Shown: positions 1 through 9,164, numbered from the stretch's first letter. The stretch is 64,000 nt of DNA from Chitinophaga arvensicola (GCF_900110835.1 NZ_FOJG01000001.1:3565499-3629498), one strand, 5' to 3'. Notes: generated from the sequence alone by a model not told the origin. Numbers and translations: made by a program.

Positions 1-1
1 G

Positions 2-316
2 AAACCACTGCAGCTGGACCCTACCATCAGCCAGCAGGCACTCCGCCACAGTAAAGACATGGCCAATGGCAGCACCGGTTTTGGTCACGAAGGGTTTGAA
101 GACCGCGTAGCCAACGTATCCAAAAAAATGGGGCGTGTGGCGGGCGCCGCTGAAAACGTGGCCTACGGCACCCTCGATGCCGAAGCGGTGGTAAACGGAT
201 GGATCAAAAGTCCGGGTCACCGTAAAAATATGCTGGGCGATTACACGCTCATAGGTATTGGTACCGCCCCTAAAGGAAGGATCACTTTCTTTACACAGGT
301 GTTTATCAAACAATAG
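2..316 (+). CDS. CAP (SCP/PR1) domain protein, 3' part
   Basis: The reading frame is open from the first base of the window, so this is the C-terminal part of a longer protein whose start lies outside. About 104 residues are visible. They carry the CAP-superfamily signatures: a heptad with AAENVAYG in the middle, and GWIKSPGHRKNML near the end, followed by IGIGTAP and a final beta strand. Bacterial CAP proteins are usually secreted or surface lipoproteins; any signal peptide would be upstream of the window. No molecular activity can be assigned from the family alone. The ATG at 59 is internal to the domain and is not the start. A 84-base gap separates it from the ABC ATPase gene on the same strand. 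Confidence 0.85.
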   Translation, partial: KPLQLDPTISQQALRHSKDMANGSTGFGHEGFEDRVANVSKKMGRVAGAAENVAYGTLDAEAVVNGWIKSPGHRKNMLGDYTLIGIGTAPKGRITFFTQVFIKQ

Positions 317-366
317 TCAAAGGGGAGCGGACTGGTGAAATGCACTTCCGCTCCCCTTAAATCTCC

Positions 367-396
367 CTTGTTTTTCGCATTCTTTCTGTAATTTGG
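367..396 (+). promoter_or_regulatory. Possible promoter close to the ABC ATPase start codon
   Basis: CTTG at 367-370 and TAATTTGG at 389-396 resemble the Bacteroidota -33 (TTTG) and -7 (TAnnTTTG) elements, with 18 bases between. Transcription would begin at about 400, next to the ATG at 401, so the message could be nearly leaderless. Both elements are imperfect. Confidence 0.35.
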
Positions 397-400
397 CCCC

Positions 401-1165
401 ATGGAAAAGAAAAAGATTATTGAGGTCAGTAACCTGGTGAAAAAATACGGGGAATTTATCGCAGTAAAAGGAATCAGCTTTGAGGTATACGAGGGAGAAA
501 TTTTTGGTCTCCTGGGCCCTAACGGCGCAGGTAAATCCACTACCCTGGAGATTATTGAAACCCTTCGGGAGAAGACAGGCGGTCAGGTGATGGTAGGCGG
601 GTTCGATCTCGACAAATCTCCGAACGATATTAAGAAAATCATTGGTGTACAGCTCCAGAGTTCCGGCTATTACCCCGGGCTGAACCTGGTAGAACTGATC
701 GAAATGTTTGGTGGTCTTTATAACCAACCGGTGGAGCCAATGACCCTCCTGGGCATGTTTAACCTGGAAGACAAAGCCAAAGCAAAGTTCAAGGAACTGT
801 CCGGTGGACAGAAGCAGCGTTTTTCCATTGCGACTACACTCATCAATAAGCCACAGATCATTTTCCTGGATGAACCTACTACCGGTCTGGATCCGCAGGC
901 CCGCCGCAATCTGTGGGAACTGATCCAGCAGGTGCGCAGCCAGGGTACTACCGTGGTGATCACCACGCATTATATGGATGAAGCAGAATTCCTGTGTGAT
1001 CGTTGCGCGATCGTAGACAGTGGACAGATCATCGCGATCGATTCTCCCGATGCCCTCATCGACAAACTGGTTTCCTCCGGTTTCGAAAGGAAGAAAGAAG
1101 TTAAGAAAGCCAACCTGGAAGACGTATTCATTCATCTTACCGGTAAAGATTTACGGGAAGAATAA
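401..1165 (+). CDS. ABC transporter ATP-binding protein
   Basis: This is a 254-residue nucleotide-binding subunit of an ABC transporter. All ATPase motifs are intact: Walker A GPNGAGKST at residues 39-47, a Q-loop glutamine near residue 84, signature LSGGQ at 133-137, Walker B IIFLDEP at 153-159, and the switch histidine at H190. The general shape matches the CcmA/NatA-like exporters of drug, sodium or polysaccharide type. No permease gene follows; the next genes, 12 bases apart each, are a DinB protein and a NUDIX hydrolase. The membrane partner must therefore be elsewhere or lost. The last 40 residues after the D-loop are short and lysine-rich. Substrate cannot be inferred. Confidence 0.93.
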   Translation: MEKKKIIEVSNLVKKYGEFIAVKGISFEVYEGEIFGLLGPNGAGKSTTLEIIETLREKTGGQVMVGGFDLDKSPNDIKKIIGVQLQSSGYYPGLNLVELIEMFGGLYNQPVEPMTLLGMFNLEDKAKAKFKELSGGQKQRFSIATTLINKPQIIFLDEPTTGLDPQARRNLWELIQQVRSQGTTVVITTHYMDEAEFLCDRCAIVDSGQIIAIDSPDALIDKLVSSGFERKKEVKKANLEDVFIHLTGKDLREE

Positions 1166-1177
1166 ACTACATACCGG

Positions 1178-1705
1178 ATGGAATCATTGCAATATCCTAT
1201 CGGCCGCTTTGTTGCGTTGCCGGATTATACGCCGGCGCAGTTACGGACATATATCGATGATATCCGTTACCTGCCGCAACTGGTGGAAATTGCCGTGCAG
1301 CAACTGGACGAATACCAGTTGCAAACACCTTACCGCCCGGATGGGTGGACGGTAGCACAGGTGGTACACCATCTGGCAGATAGCCATATGAACGGGTATA
1401 CCCGCATGAAACTCGCGCTTACAGAAGATAAACCGGTGATCAAGCCCTATGAAGAACAACTATGGGCCGAACTACCCGATGTGAAATTTACGCCGGTCAA
1501 CATGTCCATCACCTTATTGTACGCATTGCACAGGCGCTGGGTAAGCCTGATGGAGCATTTAACTCCGGAAGACTGGGAACGCACGTTTATTCATCCCGCT
1601 AATGGTACACAACATAACCTTAAAACCCATGCAGCCAATTATTCCTGGCATGGCAAACATCACCTGGAGCATATTTTGCGCCTGAAAGAAAGAATGGACT
1701 GGTAA
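1178..1705 (+). CDS. DinB/YfiT-type metal-dependent transferase (putative bacillithiol transferase)
   Basis: This 175-residue protein matches the YfiT branch of the DinB superfamily, four-helix bundles that hold a divalent metal by three histidines. Visible ligands are H64/H65 in VVHHLADSH and H158 and H162 in WHGKHHLEHI, the expected spacing. YfiT/BstA members transfer bacillithiol or hydrolyse amides; the first is plausible here because a bacillithiol deacetylase gene (bshB1) lies at 17.95 kb. The GWTVAQVVHHLADS segment is characteristic of the family. The gene starts 12 bases after the ABC ATPase and stops 12 bases before the NUDIX gene, which argues for one transcript. Family is certain; the thiol substrate is inference. 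Confidence 0.88.
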   Translation: MESLQYPIGRFVALPDYTPAQLRTYIDDIRYLPQLVEIAVQQLDEYQLQTPYRPDGWTVAQVVHHLADSHMNGYTRMKLALTEDKPVIKPYEEQLWAELPDVKFTPVNMSITLLYALHRRWVSLMEHLTPEDWERTFIHPANGTQHNLKTHAANYSWHGKHHLEHILRLKERMDW

Positions 1706-1717
1706 AGCATTGTTATT

Positions 1718-2278
1718 ATGAATATGGACTGGAAATTACTCTCATCAGAATATCTGTTTAAAGACGCATGGCTGACGGCCCGGGTAGACACCTGTGAAAC
1801 ACCCGCCGGTAAAATTATAGCACCTTACTATGTACTGGAATATAACAACTGGGTGAATGGGGTAGCACTGAGAGAAGACGGACAGGTGATTATGATCCGG
1901 CAGTACCGGCAGGGAGTAGGTAAAACATTGCTGGAAATTCCCGGTGGTACCATGGATGATACAGATCCGGATCCTTTATTCGCTATGAAACGGGAAATGC
2001 TGGAAGAAACGGGATATGCCTTTAAAGAATGGGTATCATTGGGCACCATTGCCCCGAATACCGCCTCCAGCAATAATTATACGCATATGTTCCTGGCATT
2101 GGGTGGCGTAAAAATGCAGGAACAGCAGCTGGATCATAATGAAGATATTGAAGTGGTGATCATGCCGCTGGAAGAACTGCAGCAACTGGTATTGGATAAC
2201 AAGATCGTACATAGTCTGCATACTACCTGTATCTTCTACGCGTTGCTGCATCTCGGCAAAATGAAGCTGATAAAATAA
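1718..2278 (+). CDS. NUDIX hydrolase (ADP-ribose pyrophosphatase-like)
   Basis: The 186-residue protein holds a NUDIX box at residues 76-101 with the catalytic core REMLEETGY at 92-100. The first half of the box (PGGTMDDTDPDP) has one residue more than the consensus spacing and no glutamate at the usual first position, a mild deviation. Flanking sequence (GVALREDGQVIMIRQYRQ before, LGTIAPNTASSNNYTHMFLA after) resembles ADP-ribose or nucleotide-sugar pyrophosphatases. It is the third gene of the ABC ATPase / DinB / NUDIX run. Its stop codon at 2276-2278 abuts the stop codon of folC on the other strand with no base between. A second in-frame ATG lies two codons after the first, so the start could shift slightly. 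Confidence 0.9.
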   Translation: MNMDWKLLSSEYLFKDAWLTARVDTCETPAGKIIAPYYVLEYNNWVNGVALREDGQVIMIRQYRQGVGKTLLEIPGGTMDDTDPDPLFAMKREMLEETGYAFKEWVSLGTIAPNTASSNNYTHMFLALGGVKMQEQQLDHNEDIEVVIMPLEELQQLVLDNKIVHSLHTTCIFYALLHLGKMKLIK

Positions 2279-3568
2279 CTACATCACTTCTGCTACAATA
2301 AAAAAGCTGCCACATACAAGAATCATATCTTCCGGCTGGGCATGTTGCCTGGCCGCCTGGAGGGCCGTCTGAACGGTAGCATAAGGAGCACCCTTCAATC
2401 CGCTTTCCGCTGCCATCTCTGCGAGTGCCACTTCATCCAGCGCCCGTGGAATCTGTGCTTTGCAGAAATAATAATGTGCAGTGGAAGGAAACAATGGCAA
2501 TACTTTCTCTACTTCCTTGTCTTTTACAAAGCCCACTACGATATGTAACTGCTGATAATTCACATGGCCCAGTTGTTCCATGATTTCCTTTATGCCCGCT
2601 TCGTTGTGGCCCACATCCAGTACCGTAAGCGGATGTTGTTTGATCACCTCCCAACGGCCTCTCAACCCTGTCAGTTTTCTTACATGCGACAATGCCTGGG
2701 TGATATGATCCCAGGTAATATGCCAGCCGTTTTGTTGTAATATTTTGACAGCAGACAATACACCCATCACATTTTTTTCCTGGTAATGTCCTGTCAGATC
2801 GAGTTGCAAACGGCGCATCTGTTGTTGACGTGTATCCAGCAACGTTAGTGTGAAGTGATTGTCTTCGATCGCATTGGAGGCTTCGAGCCATTCCTGGTCT
2901 GCAAAGTGAATGGGAGCGCCTGCGGCCTGGGCGGTATTGATAAATACGTCCTGTACCTCCGACTGTGTTTCACTGATCACTACCGGTACACCTGGTTTGA
3001 TGATGCCGGCTTTTTCAGCGGCTATTTGCGGGAGGGTATCTCCCAGGAGATTTTTATGATCAAAGCTGATATTGGTGATCAGGGATAATTCAGGAGTGAT
3101 CACGTTGGTGCTGTCGAGGCGACCGCCAAGTCCCACTTCGATGATGGCAATATCTACTTTTTCTTCCTGGAAATAGCGGAAGGCCATGGCAACGGTGAGT
3201 TCAAAAAAAGAAGGCTGTATGTCTTCTATATGCGGTCGCATCGTATCAGTGAACTGTGTCACGAAATCTTCCGGGATCATTTGTCCGTTGATCCGGATCC
3301 GTTCTCTGAAATCCAGCAGATGCGGGGAGGTATATAGCCCGGTTTTATAACCGGCCTGTTGGAAAATAGCCGCCAGCATATGGCTGGACGAGCCTTTACC
3401 ATTGGTACCGGCTACGTGTATGGTTTTGAACGAATGATGTGGTTGTTGCAGCAGATCAAGTAATGCAATGGTGTTATGCAGATCTGTTTTAAAAGCACTG
3501 GCGCCCACTCTGGTAAACATGGGCAGCTGTGCATAAAGATAGTCCAGCGTTTCTTTGTAAGAGGCCAT
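2279..3568 (-). CDS. folC: Bifunctional folylpolyglutamate synthase / dihydrofolate synthase
   Basis: FolC adds glutamate to dihydropteroate and to folates, using ATP, in the cytoplasm. The Mur-ligase-type P-loop is HVAGTNGKGS at residues 51-60, followed by TGLYTSPHLLDFRERI, the family's folate-site segment, and later IEVGLGGRLDSTN and LDVGHNEAG. The length from MASYKETLDY is 429 residues, normal for FolC. That start is preferred over an ATG 24 codons upstream, because the extra residues would overlap the DUF5723 gene and do not resemble FolC. With this start the gap to the upstream gene is one base, so the two are probably translationally coupled. No terminator was seen at the 3' end, where it abuts the NUDIX gene. 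Confidence 0.95.
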   Translation of the reverse strand: MASYKETLDYLYAQLPMFTRVGASAFKTDLHNTIALLDLLQQPHHSFKTIHVAGTNGKGSSSHMLAAIFQQAGYKTGLYTSPHLLDFRERIRINGQMIPEDFVTQFTDTMRPHIEDIQPSFFELTVAMAFRYFQEEKVDIAIIEVGLGGRLDSTNVITPELSLITNISFDHKNLLGDTLPQIAAEKAGIIKPGVPVVISETQSEVQDVFINTAQAAGAPIHFADQEWLEASNAIEDNHFTLTLLDTRQQQMRRLQLDLTGHYQEKNVMGVLSAVKILQQNGWHITWDHITQALSHVRKLTGLRGRWEVIKQHPLTVLDVGHNEAGIKEIMEQLGHVNYQQLHIVVGFVKDKEVEKVLPLFPSTAHYYFCKAQIPRALDEVALAEMAAESGLKGAPYATVQTALQAARQHAQPEDMILVCGSFFIVAEVM

Positions 3569-3569
3569 A

Positions 3570-5042
3570 TCAATAATTATTAACCGGGCAGCCCAGCTGG
3601 CGTTTGCGCATTTTGAAAATGCCGCCACCATTACCGTCACCCCGTTGGAACATGCTTGAATTTAAGCGCAAAGCTACGAAAGCGTCTGCATGATCGATGC
3701 GTCTTTCAAAGAGGTTGGTAAAAATTGTACTGGAGCCGATGAGGAGAGGCCCGATGCGGATCCCTGCTCCTACATCTGCCTGACCGTTGCGGTTAATGGT
3801 GAATGGCATATAGGCGCCAAAAAGGTAGGTTTCATACCGGGGCGTGATACTGAGCTGGGTTAATGCGTATGTTTTGGAAATATCGCGGTTACCGGCGGTT
3901 AATGCGATTACTGCATGTGCGCTGATAAAGAAACGGTTGTCGATGTTATAGTCGCCCATCAGGTTCAGGGCAGTAGGCAGCATCATGTTAAAAGTAGAAT
4001 CGGTGCCCAGTGGTGTAAAATATTTATTCAGCCGGCGGGCGTATTGCTGCAGGCTTTCTTTTTTCTTGTATTGTATTTCTTTCGGGTCCACGTTATCGTT
4101 CACAAGACTGAGGTCTGTATTGATCGGTGCTTTCTGGTATTTGATGCGGCCGATGTCGGTAATGGAGGCGCCTATACGAAATTTATAATCGTCTGCATCT
4201 GTACCTTCATAGGCGCCGAAGCCGCCATTGTCCGGACGGTACTCATAGATGACGCCGATATCGGCACCGATCCCATTATTATGAAACAGCTGGAGGTTTT
4301 TCTGTGCAGGTGTTTGCCAGTCATCCATTTCTTTGTTATAGGCATAGTACAGCGTACCGCTGGTAATACTGGCATTGCGGGAATTGTTTAACCGGAAGTC
4401 AACGTTTTTCACGGCGGCATACCCCGCGGCGACGCCACTGAGTAATTTAAGGGTTACACCCGCTTTCCATCGGCCGGTGTAGGTTTCTTTAATGGTGCGG
4501 GCATAGCTGAAGCCCAGTTCATGCCATACATGTGAGGATACACCGGCGCGGGGAATGCTCAGGTTGTCGCCCTGGAATCCCTTGTTGGGGAAATCCACAC
4601 CAAAAAAATTGGCGATAGGGGTGGTGATGTTGCCACCGCTGCTGCTGCTGCGCATGCGCCATACAAAAGAAACGGACTGTTTTTCGTCGATGGCATACAA
4701 TACGGAGGGGAGTGCTATTTCAGCCATTTCCCAGCCCATTTGTTTTCTTTGGGCGCCTTCATCGAGAAAATAGTCCCGGTTACGTTTCAGCGTATCGGGC
4801 ATATTGAACAATACAGATTTCGGAACACTGAAATAGGTGTTGCCGGCATTTACATCTGCACCGATTATATTGACATCCCATTTGTAGCGATAGCCGGCGG
4901 CACTGGCGGGGTTAGAGAATACGCCATAAATACCCGCGTAGTTACTGTTGTTGTAACCCGGGAATGTTTGGGCCATAATGGCCTGCGTTAGCAACAGCAA
5001 CATAGCTGTGCTAAAAAAGATACGGTTAAGTCTTACTATCAT
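3570..5042 (-). CDS. DUF5723 outer-membrane beta-barrel protein
   Basis: The 490-residue product from MIVRLNRIFF begins with a clear signal peptide (hydrophobic STAMLLLLTQAIMA, cleavage before QTFPGY). The mature part starts with a segment about SNYAGIYGVFSNPASAAGYRYKWDVNIIGAD, typical of DUF5723, a Bacteroidota family related to PorV/FadL-like barrels. Alternating aromatic and polar strands continue to the end (LSITPRYETYLFGAYMPF, VGAGIRIGPLLIGSS). Export role or ligand is unknown. A longer start at 5111 would add 23 residues that do not form a signal peptide, so 5042 is chosen. It sits between a TonB-like gene upstream and folC, one base away downstream. Confidence 0.85.
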   Translation of the reverse strand: MIVRLNRIFFSTAMLLLLTQAIMAQTFPGYNNSNYAGIYGVFSNPASAAGYRYKWDVNIIGADVNAGNTYFSVPKSVLFNMPDTLKRNRDYFLDEGAQRKQMGWEMAEIALPSVLYAIDEKQSVSFVWRMRSSSSGGNITTPIANFFGVDFPNKGFQGDNLSIPRAGVSSHVWHELGFSYARTIKETYTGRWKAGVTLKLLSGVAAGYAAVKNVDFRLNNSRNASITSGTLYYAYNKEMDDWQTPAQKNLQLFHNNGIGADIGVIYEYRPDNGGFGAYEGTDADDYKFRIGASITDIGRIKYQKAPINTDLSLVNDNVDPKEIQYKKKESLQQYARRLNKYFTPLGTDSTFNMMLPTALNLMGDYNIDNRFFISAHAVIALTAGNRDISKTYALTQLSITPRYETYLFGAYMPFTINRNGQADVGAGIRIGPLLIGSSTIFTNLFERRIDHADAFVALRLNSSMFQRGDGNGGGIFKMRKRQLGCPVNNY

Positions 5043-5220
5043 CGTTGGCGATAAAAAACAGGTTTCTCGAAATGGCACAGAAATTCCGTGCCTGTCAGCA
5101 TTTGAAGTCATAGGTTGAGATATAGGAACGAATGAAAGAATTCCGGGACGAACCTATGCTGTTCGGATCAGGTGACTGACCGTGCAGCTGTTTTTCCAAA
5201 AAATCCTTCTATAGTAATTG

Positions 5221-6108
5221 TTACTCTGCTTTGAAAAAGAAGCGGATGGTCCCAAACTGTTCTTCGGGAGCGTCCGGATTGGCATTATACTTTAGTTGTC
5301 CACTGGAAGCCGCTTTTTTGGCAATCTCTATCAGTCGCGGGTTGCTGATGGTAGACCCTTTCATGCTAAAAGTGGCGGAGGTGACATTCCCTTTCTGATC
5401 TACCTTTATATTGATGGCTACATAGCCGGATTCTGTACCGTCGTAAGTTACCTGTGGTCTGCCGATGAGGCTTCTGCCGTTCAGGTGGAAATCGGAACGT
5501 CCGCCACCGAGGCCACCGCCCGTGTATCCGCCGCCGTTAGGATTGCCTCCCAATTGGCCACGATCGCCGGGTTTGCCGGTATTACCCTCACCGGTAGCGT
5601 TGTTGGAGCCATTAGCACTGTTGCCGCTGTTGGCACTGTTGCCGGTGCCACCTGAAAATACCGCTTTGGGTTTAGGTGCAGGAGGAGCCGGTTTAGGAGG
5701 TGCTTCCACTGGTTTCTTTGTTGGCTTAACAGGCTTAGGTTCTATTTTCTTTGGAATTTCTTTGGGTTTCACCACCGGCTTTTCCGGCTTTTTTATTTCA
5801 GGAGCATCTTCTTCATCTTGTGTGGCGATGTCCTGTTGTGGTTCTGCTACGTCTGGTGCGGCGGTAGCCGGACTTTCAGCGGCAGCGGGTTGCGGAGCGG
5901 CTGCACTGGGCGGATTGGGATTCAGTGGTTGCTCATCGCCCATACCATCATCAGAGGTACCGAGGTTTACTTCCATTCCCAGGTCCTGATCAGGTAAAGG
6001 TGGTGGCGCTGAAAAACCGGTAAATACAAGGGCCACTAACAGCAATGCATGAACGCCGATAGTAATTCCCAATGCCTGTAAGTTTTTTTTACCGTTTTTC
6101 TCCTCCAT
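5221..6108 (-). CDS. TonB-like energy transducer
   Basis: The 295-residue protein has one membrane anchor near the N terminus (residues 11-33, LGITIGVHALLLVALVFTGF), a proline/lysine-rich stretch at about 95-150 (repeated KP, PKP and PAPP units), a glycine/asparagine/serine-rich linker at about 150-205, and a C-terminal domain of about 85 residues with VTYDGTESGYVAINIKVDQKG, like the TonB/TolA C-terminal fold. It probably spans the periplasm to couple an ExbB/ExbD-type motor to an outer-membrane partner. No exbB or exbD is visible in the window; upstream lies a divergent MFS gene. The adjacent DUF5723 barrel, 178 bases downstream on the same strand, may be co-expressed. The Gly/Asn linker is unusual in length for a TonB. 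Confidence 0.8.
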   Translation of the reverse strand: MEEKNGKKNLQALGITIGVHALLLVALVFTGFSAPPPLPDQDLGMEVNLGTSDDGMGDEQPLNPNPPSAAAPQPAAAESPATAAPDVAEPQQDIATQDEEDAPEIKKPEKPVVKPKEIPKKIEPKPVKPTKKPVEAPPKPAPPAPKPKAVFSGGTGNSANSGNSANGSNNATGEGNTGKPGDRGQLGGNPNGGGYTGGGLGGGRSDFHLNGRSLIGRPQVTYDGTESGYVAINIKVDQKGNVTSATFSMKGSTISNPRLIEIAKKAASSGQLKYNANPDAPEEQFGTIRFFFKAE

Positions 6109-6250
6109 GATAACCTTATTGAGCGCCTGTTTAGACCAAAGTTAATGTTTTGATCCAGAAAAAATAATCACTCATCAAAAGATGAATTCCGGATCTTTGC
6201 AAAAACTGTGCTGTTAATCCTATTATGAAAAAATATTTTTCAGCGATTTT

Positions 6251-7477
6251 ATGAACCTTGCCAGACAAACGATCCGTCTTTATCAGAATGCATACACCGG
6301 TTTATCGCCTGCCACCTGGTGGTTATCGCTCGTGTTGCTGATTAACCGGAGCGGTACCATGGTCATTCCTTTTATGACCGTTTATCTTACCCAGCATCTT
6401 CATTTCAGTATTGCCCAGGCAGGCCTGGTGATGGCCTGTTTCGGTACCGGTGCCATTGTAGGCGCCCTGCTGGGCGGATGGCTATCTGATAAAATTGGGT
6501 TCTACCAGGTACAGTTCTGGAGTCTTTTCTCTAACGGATTATTATTCATTTTATTGGGTCAGATGCATACGTTTGAGCAAATATGTATCTGCGTATTTGT
6601 GATGAGTTCTGTAGGAGATGCCTTCCGTCCGGCGAACAGTATTGCTATTGCGGCCTACAGCGCTCCGGAAAACCGGACCCGGTCATATGCCCTGAACCGC
6701 CTGGCGGTGAACCTTGGTTGGTCGGTAGGCCCTGCTATTGGGGGAATTCTGGCGAGCTTCAGTTACCAGTTGCTTTTCTGGGTAGATGGGTTTACCTGTA
6801 TGGGAGCGGCGCTGCTGATGCGGTTATTCCTGCCGCCGGTGCCTGCGCCTGTAAAAGAAGTAAAAACGGTAGTGAATAAGGACGACAAGGTCTGGAAAGA
6901 TCATGCCTACCTCTGGTTTTTACTCTTTGCTACACTGAATGCTATTTGCCTGTTCCAGTTTTCCAGTATAGTACCCTTGTACTTTAAAGAGGTGATGCAC
7001 CTGGAGGAATGGGCTATCGGGCTCAATATGTCGGTAAACGGGATACTGATTGCCCTGGTGGAGATGGTAATGATTTATCGCCTGGATGGAAAAATGCCCA
7101 ACCTGGCTTTTGTGGCACGTGGTGCGCTCATGGTGTGTGCGTCCTACCTGCTGCTTTGCCTGTTGCCTCCTGTATGGGCGCTGGCGGTGCTGTTTATGGT
7201 GGTGATCACTTTCGGGGAGATGTTCTGTCTGCCTTTTATGAACAGCTTCTGGATTGGCCGAAGTAAAGACCATAACCGGGGACAATATGCTGCGTTATAC
7301 ACCATTTCCTATTCGCTGGCCAACATTGTGTCGCCTACTACAGGGGCTTTTGTGGTGCAACACCTTGGATTTAAGCCCTGGTGGGCAATAACGGCGCTGG
7401 GTTGTGTGTTGTCGGGGGCGGGTTTTCTCTGGTTGCAGAAACGGCTGGCAGGTAAGCAGATTACCAGCCAGCCCTAA
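6251..7477 (+). CDS. Major facilitator superfamily transporter
   Basis: This 408-residue protein has about twelve hydrophobic segments and the MFS loop 2-3 signature in the form GGWLSDKIGFYQVQFW. It begins with an amphipathic stretch and LLINRSGTMVIPFMTVYLTQHLHF, typical of multidrug exporters of the MdtH/YdgE type. A second signature-like region, VGDAFRPANSIAIAAYS followed by RTRSYALNRLAVNLGWSVGPAIGG, is motif C (antiporter motif) and supports efflux by proton exchange. The substrate is unknown. It stands alone: the TonB-like gene is divergent 142 bases upstream, and a small secreted protein converges 26 bases downstream. No regulator is directly attached, although an AraC gene lies 600 bases on. 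Confidence 0.92.
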   Translation: MNLARQTIRLYQNAYTGLSPATWWLSLVLLINRSGTMVIPFMTVYLTQHLHFSIAQAGLVMACFGTGAIVGALLGGWLSDKIGFYQVQFWSLFSNGLLFILLGQMHTFEQICICVFVMSSVGDAFRPANSIAIAAYSAPENRTRSYALNRLAVNLGWSVGPAIGGILASFSYQLLFWVDGFTCMGAALLMRLFLPPVPAPVKEVKTVVNKDDKVWKDHAYLWFLLFATLNAICLFQFSSIVPLYFKEVMHLEEWAIGLNMSVNGILIALVEMVMIYRLDGKMPNLAFVARGALMVCASYLLLCLLPPVWALAVLFMVVITFGEMFCLPFMNSFWIGRSKDHNRGQYAALYTISYSLANIVSPTTGAFVVQHLGFKPWWAITALGCVLSGAGFLWLQKRLAGKQITSQP

Positions 7478-7503
7478 AAAACTGTCCTCAGGAATAGTTT
7501 GCT

Positions 7504-7935
7504 TTACCTGCAGACGAAAGGTGTAATCCTTACTTCAATGGCCGGTGTACACACATTCCCGGTAAATGATATGGAAGCCGTTTTATTTATGATCGGCTTG
7601 CAAAATTCACCAGCCGGACCGTTCATTCCTGCATAAGCCACACCAGTAGAGGGATAAGCTGAAATCCCTACGTTAATGATATAGTCGCCGTTGGAAAGAT
7701 TTCCGGGAAAAGTATACGGAAATACCGGGTTGGTTACCGTATATGTGGTGCCATTCGGGACATAGATCAGTTGCAGCCAGTTGGTAGATATACCTGTACT
7801 GTAAACAACAATTGTTGGCCCACATCTTTTAACCGTTTTTTTTGATGATTTTCCGGAATGATCGTTTAAGATATTAAAACTGCTGCCTAACAGTAACATC
7901 ACTGGCAAGGCCAGCAAAATGAGGGATTTTTTCAT
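7504..7935 (-). CDS. Small secreted protein of unknown function
   Basis: From MKKSLILLALPVMLLL the product has 143 residues with a strong signal peptide. The mature part has a lysine-rich start (SGKSSKKTVKRCG) and then beta-strand-rich sequence: IVVYSTGISTNWLQLIYV, GDYIINVGISAYPSTGVAYAG, ending AIEVRITPFVCR. Four cysteines in the mature part (KRCGP, EFCKP, NVCTP, FVCR) could form two disulfides in the periplasm or outside. No family was recognised. A longer start eight codons upstream (MFNQNNPN) would spoil the signal peptide and is not preferred. It converges with the MFS gene, only 26 bases apart, with no terminator hairpin seen. Confidence 0.75.
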   Translation of the reverse strand: MKKSLILLALPVMLLLGSSFNILNDHSGKSSKKTVKRCGPTIVVYSTGISTNWLQLIYVPNGTTYTVTNPVFPYTFPGNLSNGDYIINVGISAYPSTGVAYAGMNGPAGEFCKPIINKTASISFTGNVCTPAIEVRITPFVCR

Positions 7936-8091
7936 ATTCGGGTTATTTTGGTTAAACAATCACTTAAACTACCTTTTTGAAACGGCATTTTAGCTTAAAA
8001 TCGAGTCTTGATAACTTAATCTATAACCCGTAACTTTACCATTATTGCTATAAAATCCATAATTTTGCAGAGAAATTAGTAAAATTGGTTA

Positions 8092-8976
8092 ATGAAAGTA
8101 ATTCAATTTACTGTCCCCGTTGCCGATGAAGGGGCTGTCGTAATACAGGAAGACATCCTCCCTTACTTCTATAATTATCTCCATCGCCATAAGGAGGCAC
8201 AGGTAACGCTTATTATAAAGGGAGAAGGCACCCTGATTGCGGGTAACTACACCCAACCCTTCAAAGCGGGCGACATCTACGTAATTGGCGCCAATCAGCC
8301 ACATATGTTTAAAGGAGATGCCCGGTATTTTGAAAACCTGCAGGAAAAGAATATTCACGCCATTCACATCTTCTTTGACCATGAGCATGCCTTACAGGGC
8401 TTATTTTCCCTGAAGGAGATGGAACCTGTGCGGAAGTTCCTTCAGTTGACCGCAAACAGTTTACAGTTACCTGCTGAGTACACCGAGAAAATAACCCAGG
8501 ATATTTTAAAGATCTCCCGTTTGAGCGGAGCTGAACGGCTGCTGGCTTTTGTAGGAATGCTGGTCTTTTTTTCCAAACAGGTAAAAGACTGGAAATCCTT
8601 ATCCACCGGCTTCTCCCGTCATTCCTACAGTGAGTCGGAAGGTTTGCGGATGAATGATATTTACCAGTACACCCTGGAGCATTACGCCGAGAATATTTCC
8701 CTTGGGCAGATAGCCAGCATAGCACATCTGACCACCTATGCTTTTTGCAAATACTTTAAGAAACACACCCGCAAAACGTATCTTGAATTCCTGAATGAAA
8801 TCCGGATCAATGTGGCCTGTAAGAATATCATTAATGGTGATTTCGACAGCATTGCTGCAGTAGCTTATGCCACCGGCTATAATAACCCGATTACCTTTAA
8901 CCGGGTGTTCCGGAAAGTAACAGGGATGTCGCCCTCTGCCTATGCCAGGCAATACCGTTTTGAGGAGGCCGGGTGA
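8092..8976 (+). CDS. AraC-family transcriptional regulator
   Basis: The 294-residue protein has an N-terminal cupin-like sensing domain (residues about 1-100, with a GEGTLIAGNYTQPFKAGDIYVIGANQPHMF core) and a C-terminal pair of helix-turn-helix motifs (about 187-290). The first HTH is ISLGQIASIAHLTTYAFCKYFKKHT, the second SIAAVAYATGYNNPITFNRVFRKVTGMSPSAYA, which is the canonical AraC signature. Such regulators usually bind sugars or small organic ligands and activate neighbouring genes. No obvious target operon is next to it; the only same-strand neighbour upstream is the MFS exporter, separated by an oppositely oriented gene. A possible -7 element TAATTTTG lies at 8060-8067. Confidence 0.93.
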   Translation: MKVIQFTVPVADEGAVVIQEDILPYFYNYLHRHKEAQVTLIIKGEGTLIAGNYTQPFKAGDIYVIGANQPHMFKGDARYFENLQEKNIHAIHIFFDHEHALQGLFSLKEMEPVRKFLQLTANSLQLPAEYTEKITQDILKISRLSGAERLLAFVGMLVFFSKQVKDWKSLSTGFSRHSYSESEGLRMNDIYQYTLEHYAENISLGQIASIAHLTTYAFCKYFKKHTRKTYLEFLNEIRINVACKNIINGDFDSIAAVAYATGYNNPITFNRVFRKVTGMSPSAYARQYRFEEAG

Positions 8977-9164
8977 TTACATCTTCACTCTTTTAAAAAA
9001 CGCGATCAGGCATTATTGCCATCTTTCTTTCTGCCGGTGACTCCCGGCGGTGGTGTTTGCCGTGCGGCTATACCCAGTATAAAGTAGTGATATTTTGTCC
9101 TTCCGGCTCTTTAACTCCCCCGTCAAACCGTAGATAAGCCCCAGCTCATAGGTGGAGCTTATAA

